Origin: Longispora albida DSM 44784
GTDB taxonomy: Bacteria > Actinomycetota > Actinomycetes > Mycobacteriales > Micromonosporaceae
Reading direction: 5' to 3'
Length of the DNA stretch: 64,000 nt
Assembly (NCBI RefSeq): GCF_000379825.1
Contig: NZ_KB903814.1
Location: 1 to 64,000 of the forward strand
Numbering within the stretch: position 1 is the stretch's first letter; every line of letters begins with the position of its first letter. Below the pieces are notes generated by a model. It was not told where the DNA came from. It did no database searches and saw nothing but the letters and a program-made list of their open reading frames with translations. The translations under genes were made by a program, and so were the position numbers. Below are positions 40,992 through 50,438 of the stretch, piece by piece.

Positions 40992-43298
40992 TTACTCCGT
41001 GCGGAGGGCGGTGGCTGTGCGCAGCCTGGCTGCCCAGCCTGCCGGGAGGAGTGCGCCGAGGATGGCGATGGCGAGCCCGCCGGGGATCAGGAGCGCCAGG
41101 AGCCAGGGTTCGTAGACGTCGAGGACGGCCACTGGCAGGGTGATGCCTGCCTGGTCGCCCATCGCCGGCATCATGACGCCGTGCAGTGCCACCCCGGCCG
41201 GCGTGCCGAGGGCCCCGCCGGCCAGGCCGATCAGGAGTACCGAGGACAGCACGACGGTGACCGCCTGGCGGGGGGTCATGCCGAGTGCCTTGTGGATGCC
41301 CAGGTCCCGGACGCGCTCGTGGGTCTGGAGCACTGCCATGTTGAGTACCCCGAGGGCGGCGATCGCGACGAGCATCGCGGTCAGCAGGCCGGTGAGGGCG
41401 TTGAGGGCGAGCAGTACCTCGCTGCTGCCGGCCTGGTTGGGCCGGGCTTCCAGGCCGAGGGGTTTCAGGGCCGTGGTGAGTGCCGCCGAGTAGGCCTCAC
41501 GGTCGGCGCCGGCGGCGAGGTCGATGCGGTACTCGCTGGGCCGCAGGTCCGGCTGCGCCGGCAGCAGGGTACCCAGGCTCGTGAAGACCTGCATGCCGTC
41601 GTGGCGCGTGGAGAACACCTCGCCGACGACCCGGATCGGGACGGACCTGCCGTTGATGGTGAGCGTCATCGTGCCGCCGACCTTCGTACCGGACGCGGTC
41701 AGCAACGGGGTCGGCACGATCCCCTCCCCCGGCTCGCGGAACCAGCGGCCGGCCGTCATCTCGTATCCGGCCCACGACGCGTCAGCCGTGAACCCGAGCG
41801 CCTCCACGACGCCCGGCACACCGGCCACAGTGGACGGTACTTCGGCGATGCCATACCAGGCTCCGGTACCCGCCTGCGCCGTGACGGCCTGGGTGACCTG
41901 GTCGAGGGGCGGGCCGTCGGCAGGTGACGGTCCCTGCCGTCGGGGCCCGGACGGGCCGACGGCGATCGCGGCGGAGTCGTGCAGCCGAGCCTTCTCGATG
42001 ACACTGATCGACGCGCCGAGCCCGACAGCGAGTGCGACAGCCGCCGTACCGAACACGACGGTCGCCAGCATCGCGGCCATCCGGCCCGGCCGGGCGAACG
42101 GCTGGCCGAGCCCGAGGGTGACCGGGCGCGGCAGCGGCACGCGGGCGGCGAGCACGGCGGCGGTCCGGCCCCGGTCCCGTGAGGTGGTACGGCCGGCTGA
42201 CAGCGCGTCCACGGTACGGAGCCGGCCCGCGCGGAGCGCCGCGACGGTGGCGGTGAGCGTGACCAGTACCAGTGCGCCGGCGGCGACTATCACGTCCACC
42301 CAGGAGGTGATGGCGACCGGGGCGGTCTCGTAGACCTCGCTGGTCGACTGGAGCAGCGGGATCGCGATGGCGTGCCCGGCTGCCGTGCCGAGGGCAGTAC
42401 CGATCGCCGCCGGGATCAGGGCCTGGCCGAGGAAACCCCGGACGACCTGGGCCGGCGTGTAGCCGATCGCCTTCAGGACACCGATCCGGCCGGTCGCGGC
42501 ACCGGCCGCGCCGGCCACCACGCCCCCGATGCTCAGCACGGCCATGACCAGCCCGAGCAGGCCGAAGGCGACCAGGAACGGCACGAACAGCGCGGTGTTG
42601 CGGTCGGCTGCCGCCTTCAGGACGAGCCAGGACTGGCTGCCGAGGAGGGTGCCGGGCGGGGTGGTGGCGGTGATCGCCGCCGCGGCTTCGTCCAGTGTGG
42701 AGGAGGTGGGGGCCCCGAACCGGTACAAAATCTGAGTGTTGGGGGTTGTGCCGGGGGTGGTGAGTGCCGGGATGGCAGCGGGGAGCACCCAGGCGGCGGC
42801 TGTCTGGCTGGTGGAGCGGGCGCGGCCGACCACGGTGAGTGACGGCTTGCCGGGCAGTGCTGGGAAGGTCATGACCGCCCCGAGCGGCGCACCTTCGGCG
42901 AGTGCGATCTCACCCGGCCCGGATGGCCACCGGCCCTCGACCACGGAAACCCTGTCTATTCCTGTACCCGGCTGAGGCCGGCCCACGATCGTCAGCGGCG
43001 GCAGGCTCCCGCCGGGGTCGATGTGCGGGGCCTGGACGACCACCGGGAACGGGCCGGACGTTTCGGTGACGCCGGCCAGGTTCGGCGTGCCTGCCGTCTT
43101 CGTGCCGTCGAGCAGCACGCTGAGGTGCGCGCCGTGCTGACTGGTGAAGGAGTCGTCGAACGGCCCGGTGGAGGCGACCAGGAGCGAGCCGCCGAGGACC
43201 GCCGACGTGACGGCCATGAAGGTGGCGAGCCCGATGATGACGGTCTGCACCCGCCGCCGGGCAGCCCCGGCGCGCACCACCCGGCCGAGACCGCTCAT
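40992..43298 (-). CDS. ABC transporter permease, FtsX/MacB type, two FtsX domains
   Basis: The protein is 768 residues from ATG 43298, whose ATGA overlaps the ATPase stop. An N-terminal membrane helix (VQTVIIGLATFMAV) and a periplasmic-type MacB-PCD domain are followed by a first FtsX unit (about 220-350, with GRIGVLKAIGYTPAQV). A second extracytoplasmic domain follows, then a second FtsX unit (about 640-760, with RVRDLGIHKALGMTPRQAV). Such permeases export drugs, peptides or lipids, or sense them, rather than import nutrients. With the adjacent ATPase and the divergent two-component pair it resembles antimicrobial-response modules. Confidence 0.92.
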   Translation of the reverse strand: MSGLGRVVRAGAARRRVQTVIIGLATFMAVTSAVLGGSLLVASTGPFDDSFTSQHGAHLSVLLDGTKTAGTPNLAGVTETSGPFPVVVQAPHIDPGGSLPPLTIVGRPQPGTGIDRVSVVEGRWPSGPGEIALAEGAPLGAVMTFPALPGKPSLTVVGRARSTSQTAAAWVLPAAIPALTTPGTTPNTQILYRFGAPTSSTLDEAAAAITATTPPGTLLGSQSWLVLKAAADRNTALFVPFLVAFGLLGLVMAVLSIGGVVAGAAGAATGRIGVLKAIGYTPAQVVRGFLGQALIPAAIGTALGTAAGHAIAIPLLQSTSEVYETAPVAITSWVDVIVAAGALVLVTLTATVAALRAGRLRTVDALSAGRTTSRDRGRTAAVLAARVPLPRPVTLGLGQPFARPGRMAAMLATVVFGTAAVALAVGLGASISVIEKARLHDSAAIAVGPSGPRRQGPSPADGPPLDQVTQAVTAQAGTGAWYGIAEVPSTVAGVPGVVEALGFTADASWAGYEMTAGRWFREPGEGIVPTPLLTASGTKVGGTMTLTINGRSVPIRVVGEVFSTRHDGMQVFTSLGTLLPAQPDLRPSEYRIDLAAGADREAYSAALTTALKPLGLEARPNQAGSSEVLLALNALTGLLTAMLVAIAALGVLNMAVLQTHERVRDLGIHKALGMTPRQAVTVVLSSVLLIGLAGGALGTPAGVALHGVMMPAMGDQAGITLPVAVLDVYEPWLLALLIPGGLAIAILGALLPAGWAARLRTATALRTE

Positions 43299-43978
43299 CG
43301 GGCGGCCTCCGCCTGGACGCGGCCGTCGGCGAGCCGGATCGTCCGCGTCGCGCACCGGGCGGCCAGCGACTCGTCGTGCGTGACCAGGACCAGGGTCTGG
43401 CCCTCGGCGTTGAGTTCCGTGAGGAGCTTGCCGACGTCCTCGCCGGAGGCGCTGTCGAGCGCGCCGGTCGGCTCGTCGGCCAGCAGCACGGCAGGCTTGT
43501 TCATCAGCGCACGGGCGATGGCGACCCGCTGCCGCTGGCCACCCGACAGCTTGCTGGGGTACGCGGCGGCGTGCCGGTCGATACCCAGGGTCTCCAGGAG
43601 TGCCGCGCAGCGGCGGCGCGCCTCGGCCCGCTGCTGACCGGCCAGCAGCGCGGGCAGCACGACGTTCTCGGCCACGGTCAGGTCGTCGAGCAGGTGGAAG
43701 AACTGGAAGATCATGCCGATGTGCGCCCTGCGGTACCGGGCGGAGGCCGCCTCATTCAGCCCGCCCAGGTCCACCCCGGCGACGGTGACCGTGCCCGAGT
43801 CGGGCCGGTCGAGCCCGGCGACCAGGTTGAGCAGGGTGGACTTGCCGCTGCCCGAGGGGCCGAGCACCGCGACGGCCTCACCCGGCTCGATCGCCAGCGT
43901 CACGTCGTCCAGTGCGGGCGGGCCCGCGTCGTTCTCGTCGTACCGGCGGCTCACGCCGCGAAACTCGATGATGGACAT
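43295..43978 (-). CDS. ABC transporter ATP-binding protein, MacB/LolD type
   Basis: The protein is 227 residues from ATG 43978. Walker A is GPSGSGKST, the signature LSGGQRQR, Walker B VLLADEPTG and the switch histidine LVTHD. The Q-loop region FQFFHLLDDLTVAENV is characteristic of the MacB/LolD/FtsE group. It forms the exporter with the permease encoded immediately downstream and is translationally coupled to it. It is divergent from the histidine kinase gene across 140 bases, which should hold both promoters. Confidence 0.95.
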   Translation of the reverse strand: MSIIEFRGVSRRYDENDAGPPALDDVTLAIEPGEAVAVLGPSGSGKSTLLNLVAGLDRPDSGTVTVAGVDLGGLNEAASARYRRAHIGMIFQFFHLLDDLTVAENVVLPALLAGQQRAEARRRCAALLETLGIDRHAAAYPSKLSGGQRQRVAIARALMNKPAVLLADEPTGALDSASGEDVGKLLTELNAEGQTLVLVTHDESLAARCATRTIRLADGRVQAEAAR

Positions 43979-44118
43979 GGAGGCGACGGTAGGGACCGGC
44001 CCGTGTGCGCTGCGCCGGCCAGCGGGCGGATTTCGCGTACCGTATCCGGCCAGCGTCATCCTCCCGGCGTAGTCCTGAGGCTGATGCTGGCCTTCTGCGG
44101 GCCGCCCATAATTGCCGG

Positions 44119-45324
44119 ATGCGAGACGACCTGGCCGGACGGGTGTGGAAGGCGCTGCTGCCCGAGGGGCCGCGGCCACGCCCGACGTGGCGCGGTCAGC
44201 TCTTCGACGCCGTGTTCGCGCTGGTCCTGCTCCTGGCCGGGTTCGAGTACATCAGCGACCTGGCCGAGTTCGGCCACTCCATGCCGCCCGCCGGGTACGT
44301 GCTCGTGCTGCTGGCGGTGTGCGGGCTGCTCGCGGTCCGCCGCTGGTACCCGCTGACAGTGCTGTGGCTCGTGTTCCTGCTCGGGCTGACGGTCGTGGCC
44401 GGCACTCCCCGGGTCATGTACTACGCGAGCGTGATCGCCGCGTACACCGCCGCCCGCTACAGCCCGTACCGGCTGCCGGCCATCACCAGCGTCGCCATGC
44501 TCACCCTGCTGGCCTGGAACTTCACCCGGGACGGGATGCGGACGGTCCCCGAGCAGTACGTCGGCAGCATGGTGCTGGCCATCGTCGTCCTGTCCGGGCT
44601 GTCCCTGCGTCTGTGGCGGTCACGGGCCGAGGAGAGCCAGCAGCGCCTCGCCTCGGCAGAACGCGAACGCGAGGAGGCACTCCGCCGCGCCGTCGAGTCC
44701 GAACGGTCCCGGATCGCCCGCGAACTCCACGACGTGGTCACGCACAATGTCAGCGTGATGGTCATCCAGGCCGGCGCGGCCCGCCGCGTCATGGACACCG
44801 CCCCCGGCCAGGCCCGCGAGGCCCTGCTGGCGGTCGAGGCCTCGGGCCGGACCGCGATGGCCGAGCTCCGGCACGTCATGGGCCTGCTCGCCGCCCCGCC
44901 GGACGGCGGCTGCGAACTGGAACCGCAGCCGGGGCTCGGGCAGATCGCGGCGCTCGTCGGCCGGGTACGCGACACGGGCATGACCGTGGACCTCGCCGTG
45001 ACCGGCACGCCGCGCCCCGTGCCGGACGGCCAGGGCCTCGCCGCGTACCGGGTGGTGCAGGAAGCCCTGACGAACGCGGTGAAGCACGCCCCGGGCACGT
45101 CCGTGACCGTCAACGTCCACTATGGAGGTTCTGCTGTGCGGATCGAGGTGACCGACACCGGGTCCTCTACTCCGGGCGGTCCGGGGAACGGTGGCGGCTC
45201 GGGGAGCGGGCTGCTCGGCCTGCGCGAACGCCTCGCGGTGTACGGCGGGACGCTCCGGGCCGGGCGGCAGCTGGTGGGTTCCGGGTACCGGGTCAGCGCG
45301 ACCATCCCCGTGGAGGCGTCATGA
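44119..45324 (+). CDS. sensor histidine kinase, HisKA_3 (NarL-type partner)
   Basis: The protein is 401 residues. Five hydrophobic spans occupy about 30-180 with almost no extracytoplasmic loop, as in intramembrane-sensing kinases. A coiled segment (EESQQRLASAEREREEALRRA) precedes the HisKA_3 domain with phospho-acceptor H in RIARELHDVVTHNVSVM. The ATPase part has VQEALTNAVKHAPG (N box) and a GSGLLGLRERLAVYGG ending. Its stop overlaps the response regulator start by ATGA. With the divergent ABC exporter it probably detects a membrane-acting compound, perhaps through the transporter itself. Confidence 0.92.
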   Translation: MRDDLAGRVWKALLPEGPRPRPTWRGQLFDAVFALVLLLAGFEYISDLAEFGHSMPPAGYVLVLLAVCGLLAVRRWYPLTVLWLVFLLGLTVVAGTPRVMYYASVIAAYTAARYSPYRLPAITSVAMLTLLAWNFTRDGMRTVPEQYVGSMVLAIVVLSGLSLRLWRSRAEESQQRLASAEREREEALRRAVESERSRIARELHDVVTHNVSVMVIQAGAARRVMDTAPGQAREALLAVEASGRTAMAELRHVMGLLAAPPDGGCELEPQPGLGQIAALVGRVRDTGMTVDLAVTGTPRPVPDGQGLAAYRVVQEALTNAVKHAPGTSVTVNVHYGGSAVRIEVTDTGSSTPGGPGNGGGSGSGLLGLRERLAVYGGTLRAGRQLVGSGYRVSATIPVEAS

Positions 45325-46001
45325 CCGGCAGTCCCCGGGTCGTCGTGGCCGACGACCAGGCGCTCGTGCGCGCCGGGTTCCGCATGATCCTCGCCTCGGA
45401 CGGCATCGAGGTCGTCGCGGAGGCCGTCAACGGCACCGAGGCCGTCGAAGCCGTCCGCCGGACCCGGCCCGACGTCGTCCTCATGGACATCCGGATGCCC
45501 GAGCTGGACGGCCTCGAAGCCACCCGCCGCATCCTCACCGGCGCGCCCGGCGAACCCCGCGTCCTCATGCTGACCACGTTCGACCTCGACCAGTACGTCT
45601 ACGCGGCGCTGGAGGCCGGAGCCAGCGGATTCCTGCTCAAGGACGTGACGCCGGAGCAGCTCGTGGCGGCTGTCCGGCTCGTCCGCTCCGGCGACGCGCT
45701 GCTCGCCCCGGCCATCACGCGGCGCCTCGTCGAACGGTTCGCCCGCCCGGGGCTCGCCGCCACCAGCACCCACCGTGACCTGTCGGCGCTCACGCCCCGC
45801 GAACTCGAAGTGCTCTCCCTCGTGGCGCGCGGGCACACCAACACCGAGCTGGCCGCGCAGCTCCACCTCTCCGAGGCGACCGTGAAGACCCACGTCGCCC
45901 GGATCCTCGGCAAGCTCGGTGCCCGGGACAGGGTCCAGGCGGTGATCGCCGCGTACGAGACGGGCCTGGTACGGATCGGGAACGACCAGAACTGTCCCTA
46001 G
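45321..46001 (+). CDS. NarL/LuxR-family response regulator
   Basis: The protein is 226 residues. The receiver domain has the acidic pair VVADDQALVRAGF, phospho-acceptor D in VVLMDIRMPELDG, T in MLTTFD and K in FLLKDVTPE. The C-terminal LuxR helix-turn-helix is LTPRELEVLSLVARGHTN then SEATVKTHVARILGKL. It is translated together with the kinase. The divergent ABC exporter operon is the obvious target. Confidence 0.94.
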   Translation: MTGSPRVVVADDQALVRAGFRMILASDGIEVVAEAVNGTEAVEAVRRTRPDVVLMDIRMPELDGLEATRRILTGAPGEPRVLMLTTFDLDQYVYAALEAGASGFLLKDVTPEQLVAAVRLVRSGDALLAPAITRRLVERFARPGLAATSTHRDLSALTPRELEVLSLVARGHTNTELAAQLHLSEATVKTHVARILGKLGARDRVQAVIAAYETGLVRIGNDQNCP

Positions 46002-46046
46002 CGGACTGCCGGCGGCGACCGGTTTGCGCCCGCAGGTCACAGATCG

Positions 46047-46388
46047 ATGACACATGATCTACGTGTGCGTGTCTGGCGGAACCCGCGTGATCCACTGTGG
46101 CTCTGGTCGATCATGAGTTCTGGGATACGTTATCGCGTGGCGTACACAACCGCGCTGGGCTTGTGGGCATTCGTCTTCAAATGGGTGCTCGTGGCGTCGA
46201 TCCTGCAGCGCAACTGGCTGCCCGTCGGCATCCTCGTTGCCCCCTTACCGCTGGCCCCGCTGCTCGCCTGGTGGACGCGCAGGAGGCGTGCGGCCAGCGC
46301 CGAGGCTCTGCTCGCGGAGATCCGCGCCGCCCGGGCGGCCAGGGAGGCAGCGCGCAGCGACGGTGAGGACGAACCGATGGTCAAGTAG
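46047..46388 (+). CDS. small membrane protein with charged helical tail
   Basis: The protein is 113 residues. Two hydrophobic spans (about 32-52 and 57-75) are followed by WWTRRRRAASAEALLAEIRAARAAREAARS, a long charged alpha-helix that could be a coiled coil on the cytoplasmic side. ATG 46047 has no strong ribosome site; ATG 46113 (protein from MSSGIRYRVAYTT) is an alternative. Function unknown. It ends 8 bases inside the convergent glycerate kinase gene. Confidence 0.55.
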   Translation: MTHDLRVRVWRNPRDPLWLWSIMSSGIRYRVAYTTALGLWAFVFKWVLVASILQRNWLPVGILVAPLPLAPLLAWWTRRRRAASAEALLAEIRAARAAREAARSDGEDEPMVK

Positions 46389-47472
46389 TGGCTCGCGCCA
46401 GGTGCTCTCCTGCGGCGGACAGCCAGCGCGCCGGGTCGTTCATCGCGGCGGAGGCCGAGCCGGCCAGGTGGGCGAGTGCGACGGCCGGGCACGGCGGCTC
46501 AGCGCCCAGTACCCCTGCGACGATCGCGGCCCGGGTCCTGGTCTCCGCCGCGAGGCCGAGCACCGTCCCCGCCACCTTCCCGGCCAGGCTGGTCGCGTCG
46601 AAGCAGCCTTCTCCGGTGATCACCAGGTCGGCCTCCGCCAGGGCGGCGGGCAGCCCGGCGAGTGCGGCCACCGCCCGGGCTCCCGGCTCCAGCCGCGCTC
46701 CCCATCCGGCGGACAGCCCGTAGCCCGTGCCGCCCGCCGCCCCGGTACCTGGCTGCTGCGGATCGCCGCCGAGGTGCGCCGCGAGGACGGCCAGGGCATG
46801 GTCGAGCGCGGCGATCTCGTCAGGGCCGGCACCTTTCTGCGGGCCGAAGAGGGCCGCCGCTCCGGCTGGGCCGCACAGCGGGCTCCGCACGTCGGTGAGG
46901 CAGGTGACCCCGCCGGCCGGAGCTGGGCGCAGTCCCGTGAGGTCGATCCGCGCGAGGTCCGCCAGCGCTTCGCCGCCCAGCGGCAGGTCACGGCCTTCCG
47001 CGTCGAGGAAGCGTGCCCCGAGGGCCGCGAGCAGCCCGGTGCCGCCGTCGGTGGATGCCGACCCGCCGAGCCCGATGACCAGGGCACGGCAGCCGGTGCC
47101 GAGAGCCGCGCTGATCACCTGGCCAAGGCCGAAGGTGTGCGCGCCGAGCGGGCCGGGGCTGCCCATGAGCGGCAGCCCGGACGCCGTGGCCAGGTCCACG
47201 ACAGCCGTGCCGTCGGGCAGGCGCAGCCAGCGGGCGTCCACGGGGCGGCTGTCCGGGCCGCGTACGCCGGGCACCTCGTGCCAGACGGACCCCGGTACGG
47301 CAGAGGCGATCACGTCAGCCGTGCCCTCGCCGCCGTCCGCGAGCGGGATCAGCGTGATCCGGTCGCCGGGCCGGGCAGCCGCCCAGCCGGCGGCGATGGC
47401 CTCGGCGGCTGGCCGGGCCGCGATGCTGCCCTTGAACGAGTCCGGCGCGATCACGACGTGCAGGGAGGACAT
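46381..47472 (-). CDS. glycerate kinase
   Basis: The protein is 363 residues from ATG 47472. It matches the GarK/GlxK family: HVVIAPDSFKGSI at the start, IPLADGGEGTADV, GGSASTDGGTGLLAALGARF, and the end motif VITGEGCFDATSLAGKVAG. The enzyme phosphorylates D-glycerate, giving 2- or 3-phosphoglycerate for glycolysis. An in-frame GTG at 47487 overlaps the stop of the DUF2264 gene, so the two are translationally linked. This is the usual exit step for sugar-acid breakdown and fits the carbohydrate regulon around it. Confidence 0.92.
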   Translation of the reverse strand: MSSLHVVIAPDSFKGSIAARPAAEAIAAGWAAARPGDRITLIPLADGGEGTADVIASAVPGSVWHEVPGVRGPDSRPVDARWLRLPDGTAVVDLATASGLPLMGSPGPLGAHTFGLGQVISAALGTGCRALVIGLGGSASTDGGTGLLAALGARFLDAEGRDLPLGGEALADLARIDLTGLRPAPAGGVTCLTDVRSPLCGPAGAAALFGPQKGAGPDEIAALDHALAVLAAHLGGDPQQPGTGAAGGTGYGLSAGWGARLEPGARAVAALAGLPAALAEADLVITGEGCFDATSLAGKVAGTVLGLAAETRTRAAIVAGVLGAEPPCPAVALAHLAGSASAAMNDPARWLSAAGEHLARATT

Positions 47473-47483
47473 GACGGGAAGCC

Positions 47484-49244
47484 TCACTGGAGACGGTGGC
47501 TGTCAGGATCGTCGCGGCGTACCGACACGACGCAGGTCAGCGTGTGCTCACCCGGCGCAAGGCCTGCGTGCAGCGCCGGGAGGAGTGTGCGGGGGAAGAG
47601 CACGTGCGAGCCGGGCATCGGCTCACCGATCACAGCTCGCCGGCTGCCCGCCTCGTCCGTGATCTCGCTCGTCATGCCGCCACCGGTCACCCGCGCCGAA
47701 CCGGGAACAGAGGGCAGGTCAGGCAGATCTCTGGTCAGCCAGGGCACACAGAAGCCACCCTCAGCCGTGTGCAGGTGCCGTCCCGTGACGATGGTGTGCG
47801 TCCGGCGATGGGACCCGTCCACATGCGACAGCCGCGTTTCGACCTGTACGTCAGGGAAAGGGCTCCAGCGGATGACGAGGGTGTCCCCGTCCAGTTCTGT
47901 CTCGCCTCCGGTCCTGGCGCGCCAGTGGATTCCGTCCTCACTCAGGGCGAGCGTGCTGTCGAACGCGCCGGACTCCAGATCCGGCCCGCCGGCCGGCACG
48001 CTGAACCCGGCCAGCGTGGAGTAGGCGAACTTCGCGTACTTGGCAGCTCTCCCCCGCGCGTTCCAGCCCGGAGAGTGCTGGCCGTTGAGGGCGACGACGT
48101 CACCAGCTGCGTCCCTCGCCAGGATCATGGCCGCTGCCGGCTGCACGCTCACCGTCTCGCGGGCTGGCGGAGGCGCTGGCTGCCCGCTCCAGAAGGGATG
48201 GCCGGGTGCGGCGGCGAGGGCGGCGAAGAACTTCGTTCCCCAGTACGGCGATCCGGCCGCGACATACTGCTCCACCACGCCCGAGTTGGGATAGGCGTAC
48301 CCGACGGTGAGCCCCCCGTCCTCAGCGGCGATCGGCTGGCGCCACCACCAGGCGAGATGCCGTTCGGCGTGCCCGCGCGCCTCGTCCCACGGCAGCGCTT
48401 CGGTGTCCGTGGCCGCCAGCAGCCCCCAGAAAGCACCCTGGCCGAGCCGGTACGCGAGACTGCGCCCGAACGGGAGCGCAGCCCCGTCGCCGGCGAACCA
48501 GTCCCGGAACTGACCCGCAAAGGTCACCGCCCGTTCCCGGAACCGGTCGGCCCGGCCGGCGTCGAGTACCCCGAGGTTGCCGAGCAGCAGGCCGTAGAAG
48601 TGGAAGCCGAAAGGTACGTAGTAGTCGCGCGGGGCCGGGTGGCCGTTCATCCCTGGCCCGTCGGAGTACCAGCCGCCGGGCAGCGCGAACTCCTCCAGCC
48701 GGTCCAGGTGTCCGGTGATCAGCTTCGTGTCGACCGGTACGCCTGCCGACTGGAGGCCCGCTGCTGCCAGTACCGGAAAGAAATGCCAGTTGTTGTCCAC
48801 ATGCCGCGCGCGGCTAGCGGCGAGCAACCAGGCAGCCAGATTGTCCCGCTCCGCGCCCGTGAGCGGATCCCACAGCTCGTGCCCCGCAGCAGCAATGGCG
48901 TAGCCGATCGCGGCCGACTCCACGATGCGCTGGTCGTGATCGCCAGGCGGCCCGACGTACCAGGGATGGGCCGGGTCGACGGCAGCGGTGAGCGCCGCGC
49001 GGATCTGGTGCCACTGCTCCTCGGCCCGCCCGCCCCCGGCCGCGTGCGCGGCCAGCCCCCACAGCGGCCGGGCCACCAGCTCCAGCCAGGTCGCTCCCGG
49101 ATCGTGGTTGCTCGCCGTAACCGGCTGCCAGCCCGGGCCCCTCGCCGCCGTCCGGGCCGCCGGGGCGGCCAGCTGGACCAGCGCACGGGACCAGCCGTCC
49201 CTGCCAGGGGTGACGTCGCCGTGGAGCTGCTGCAAGGAAGGCAT
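47484..49244 (-). CDS. DUF2264 protein, probable carbohydrate-active enzyme
   Basis: The protein is 586 residues from ATG 49244. The DUF2264 family is recognised by the long helical N-terminal part (RIVESAAIGYAIAAAGHELWDPL, DNNWHFFPVLAAAGLQS, DGPGMNGHPAPRDYYVPFGFHFYGLL, FGRSLAYRLGQGAFWGLLA) and a beta-rich C-terminal third. The layout suggests an (alpha/alpha) toroid plus beta-sandwich, as in lyases and unsaturated glycoside hydrolases. No export signal is present, so it should act on imported oligosaccharides. It is upstream of and coupled to glycerate kinase, and divergent from the LacI gene with an operator-like site between. The reaction is unknown. Confidence 0.82.
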   Translation of the reverse strand: MPSLQQLHGDVTPGRDGWSRALVQLAAPAARTAARGPGWQPVTASNHDPGATWLELVARPLWGLAAHAAGGGRAEEQWHQIRAALTAAVDPAHPWYVGPPGDHDQRIVESAAIGYAIAAAGHELWDPLTGAERDNLAAWLLAASRARHVDNNWHFFPVLAAAGLQSAGVPVDTKLITGHLDRLEEFALPGGWYSDGPGMNGHPAPRDYYVPFGFHFYGLLLGNLGVLDAGRADRFRERAVTFAGQFRDWFAGDGAALPFGRSLAYRLGQGAFWGLLAATDTEALPWDEARGHAERHLAWWWRQPIAAEDGGLTVGYAYPNSGVVEQYVAAGSPYWGTKFFAALAAAPGHPFWSGQPAPPPARETVSVQPAAAMILARDAAGDVVALNGQHSPGWNARGRAAKYAKFAYSTLAGFSVPAGGPDLESGAFDSTLALSEDGIHWRARTGGETELDGDTLVIRWSPFPDVQVETRLSHVDGSHRRTHTIVTGRHLHTAEGGFCVPWLTRDLPDLPSVPGSARVTGGGMTSEITDEAGSRRAVIGEPMPGSHVLFPRTLLPALHAGLAPGEHTLTCVVSVRRDDPDSHRLQ

Positions 49245-49265
49245 ACCCGGCAGACTACGAGGACA

Positions 49266-49277
49266 GTAACCGCTTAC
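49266..49277. promoter_or_regulatory. LacI-type operator between DUF2264 and the regulator
   Basis: GTAACCGCTTAC is a one-mismatch form of the palindrome GTAACCGGTTAC, centred in the 77-base divergent region. An overlapping TTACACAAGTGTTACC follows. It is related to three stronger sites at 54058, 54148 and 61505. Confidence 0.6.
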
Positions 49278-49321
49278 ACAAGTGTTACCATCAGGTCTGC
49301 CAGCCACCACGAGGAGATCCG

Positions 49322-50395
49322 TTGAGCGAGCCGAAGAAGCGCCCCACCATCCGTGACGTGGCCAAGGCCGCAGGGGTGTCGGTCGCCACCGTCTCCCGCA
49401 CCCTCGCCGGGGACTACCCGGTCGCCGCGGCGACCCGGGCCCGCATCCAGCGCGCCGTGCGCGACCTCGACTACGTGGTCAACGCGCACGCCCGCGCGTT
49501 GTCCGGCACCACCTCGAAGATCGTGGCGATCGTCGTGCACGACACCACCTCGCCGTTCTTCGCGCACATCGCCAGCGGCGTCGAGCAGCAGGCCACCGAG
49601 GCCGGCCGGCTGTGCCTGGTGTGCACCACCCACGGCGACCCCGACCGCGAGCTGGAGATCGTCAAGCTGATGCGGGAACAGCACGCCGACGCGGTGATCC
49701 TGGTCGGCGGCGTCTTCGAGTCCGAGGAGTACCTGGAGCGGATGAGCCGCTACGCCCACGGGCTCGCCGAGGCCGGCTCCAAGCTCGTGCTGTGCGGCCG
49801 GCCATCGCTCGGCAGGGACATCCCCGCGATCACCGTGGAGTACGACAACACGGGCGGGGCGTTCGCCGCGACCGCGCACCTGCTCTCCCACGGGCACCGC
49901 AGGATCGCGATGCTCGGCGGGTTCGCCGGGCTCACCACGAGCGAGCAGCGCATCCAGGGGTACAGCGACGCGCTCACCGCCTACCGGGTGCCCGTGGACC
50001 CCGCGCTGGTCTCGCACGGCGAGCTGGTCCGCGCCAGCGGGTACGAGCGGACCAGCGAGCTGCTGCGCCAGGGCACGGAGTTCACGGCGATCTTCGCTGG
50101 CAACGACCACGTGGCCGCCGGGGCGCTGGCCGCGCTGCGTGAGGCGGGCAAGCGGGTCCCTGAGGACGTCAGCGTGATCGGCTTCGACGACACCCCGTTC
50201 TCCGAGGACCTCAACCCGCCACTGACCACTGTGCACCTGCCGCACCAGGAACTGGGCCGTACGTCCGTGCGGATGGCCCTGCAGGCCAACGGATCGAGCA
50301 GGCAGCACGTCATGCTGGGCACGCACATCGTCGTCCGCGACTCGGTGGCCGCGGCCCCCAGGCCGGACTCAGGAAGAAGCCGGGGACGGGCCTGA
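49322..50395 (+). CDS. LacI-family transcriptional regulator of the carbohydrate regulon
   Basis: The protein is 357 residues from TTG 49322, with GAGGAG upstream. The N-terminal LacI helix-turn-helix is standard (TIRDVAKAAGVSVATVSRTL) with the hinge NAHARALSG. A periplasmic-binding-like sensor domain follows (VAIVVHDTTSPFFAHIASG, VIGFDDTPFSEDLNPPLTTVHLP). It should bind palindromes around AACCGGTT and release on sensing a sugar or sugar acid. Candidate sites occur near its own gene, at the importer/catabolic divergent promoter and at the lyase promoter. Confidence 0.93.
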   Translation: MSEPKKRPTIRDVAKAAGVSVATVSRTLAGDYPVAAATRARIQRAVRDLDYVVNAHARALSGTTSKIVAIVVHDTTSPFFAHIASGVEQQATEAGRLCLVCTTHGDPDRELEIVKLMREQHADAVILVGGVFESEEYLERMSRYAHGLAEAGSKLVLCGRPSLGRDIPAITVEYDNTGGAFAATAHLLSHGHRRIAMLGGFAGLTTSEQRIQGYSDALTAYRVPVDPALVSHGELVRASGYERTSELLRQGTEFTAIFAGNDHVAAGALAALREAGKRVPEDVSVIGFDDTPFSEDLNPPLTTVHLPHQELGRTSVRMALQANGSSRQHVMLGTHIVVRDSVAAAPRPDSGRSRGRA

Positions 50396-50409
50396 CCTCC
50401 CGTCCCCGG
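50380..50409. terminator. hairpin terminator between LacI and the binding-protein gene
   Basis: CCGGGGACGGG (50380-50390) pairs with CCCGTCCCCGG (50399-50409). The LacI stop codon (50393-50395) lies in the loop. It can serve both convergent genes. Confidence 0.75.
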
Positions 50410-50438
50410 CTGACCGCCGGGCACCACCCCGGTGGCGT

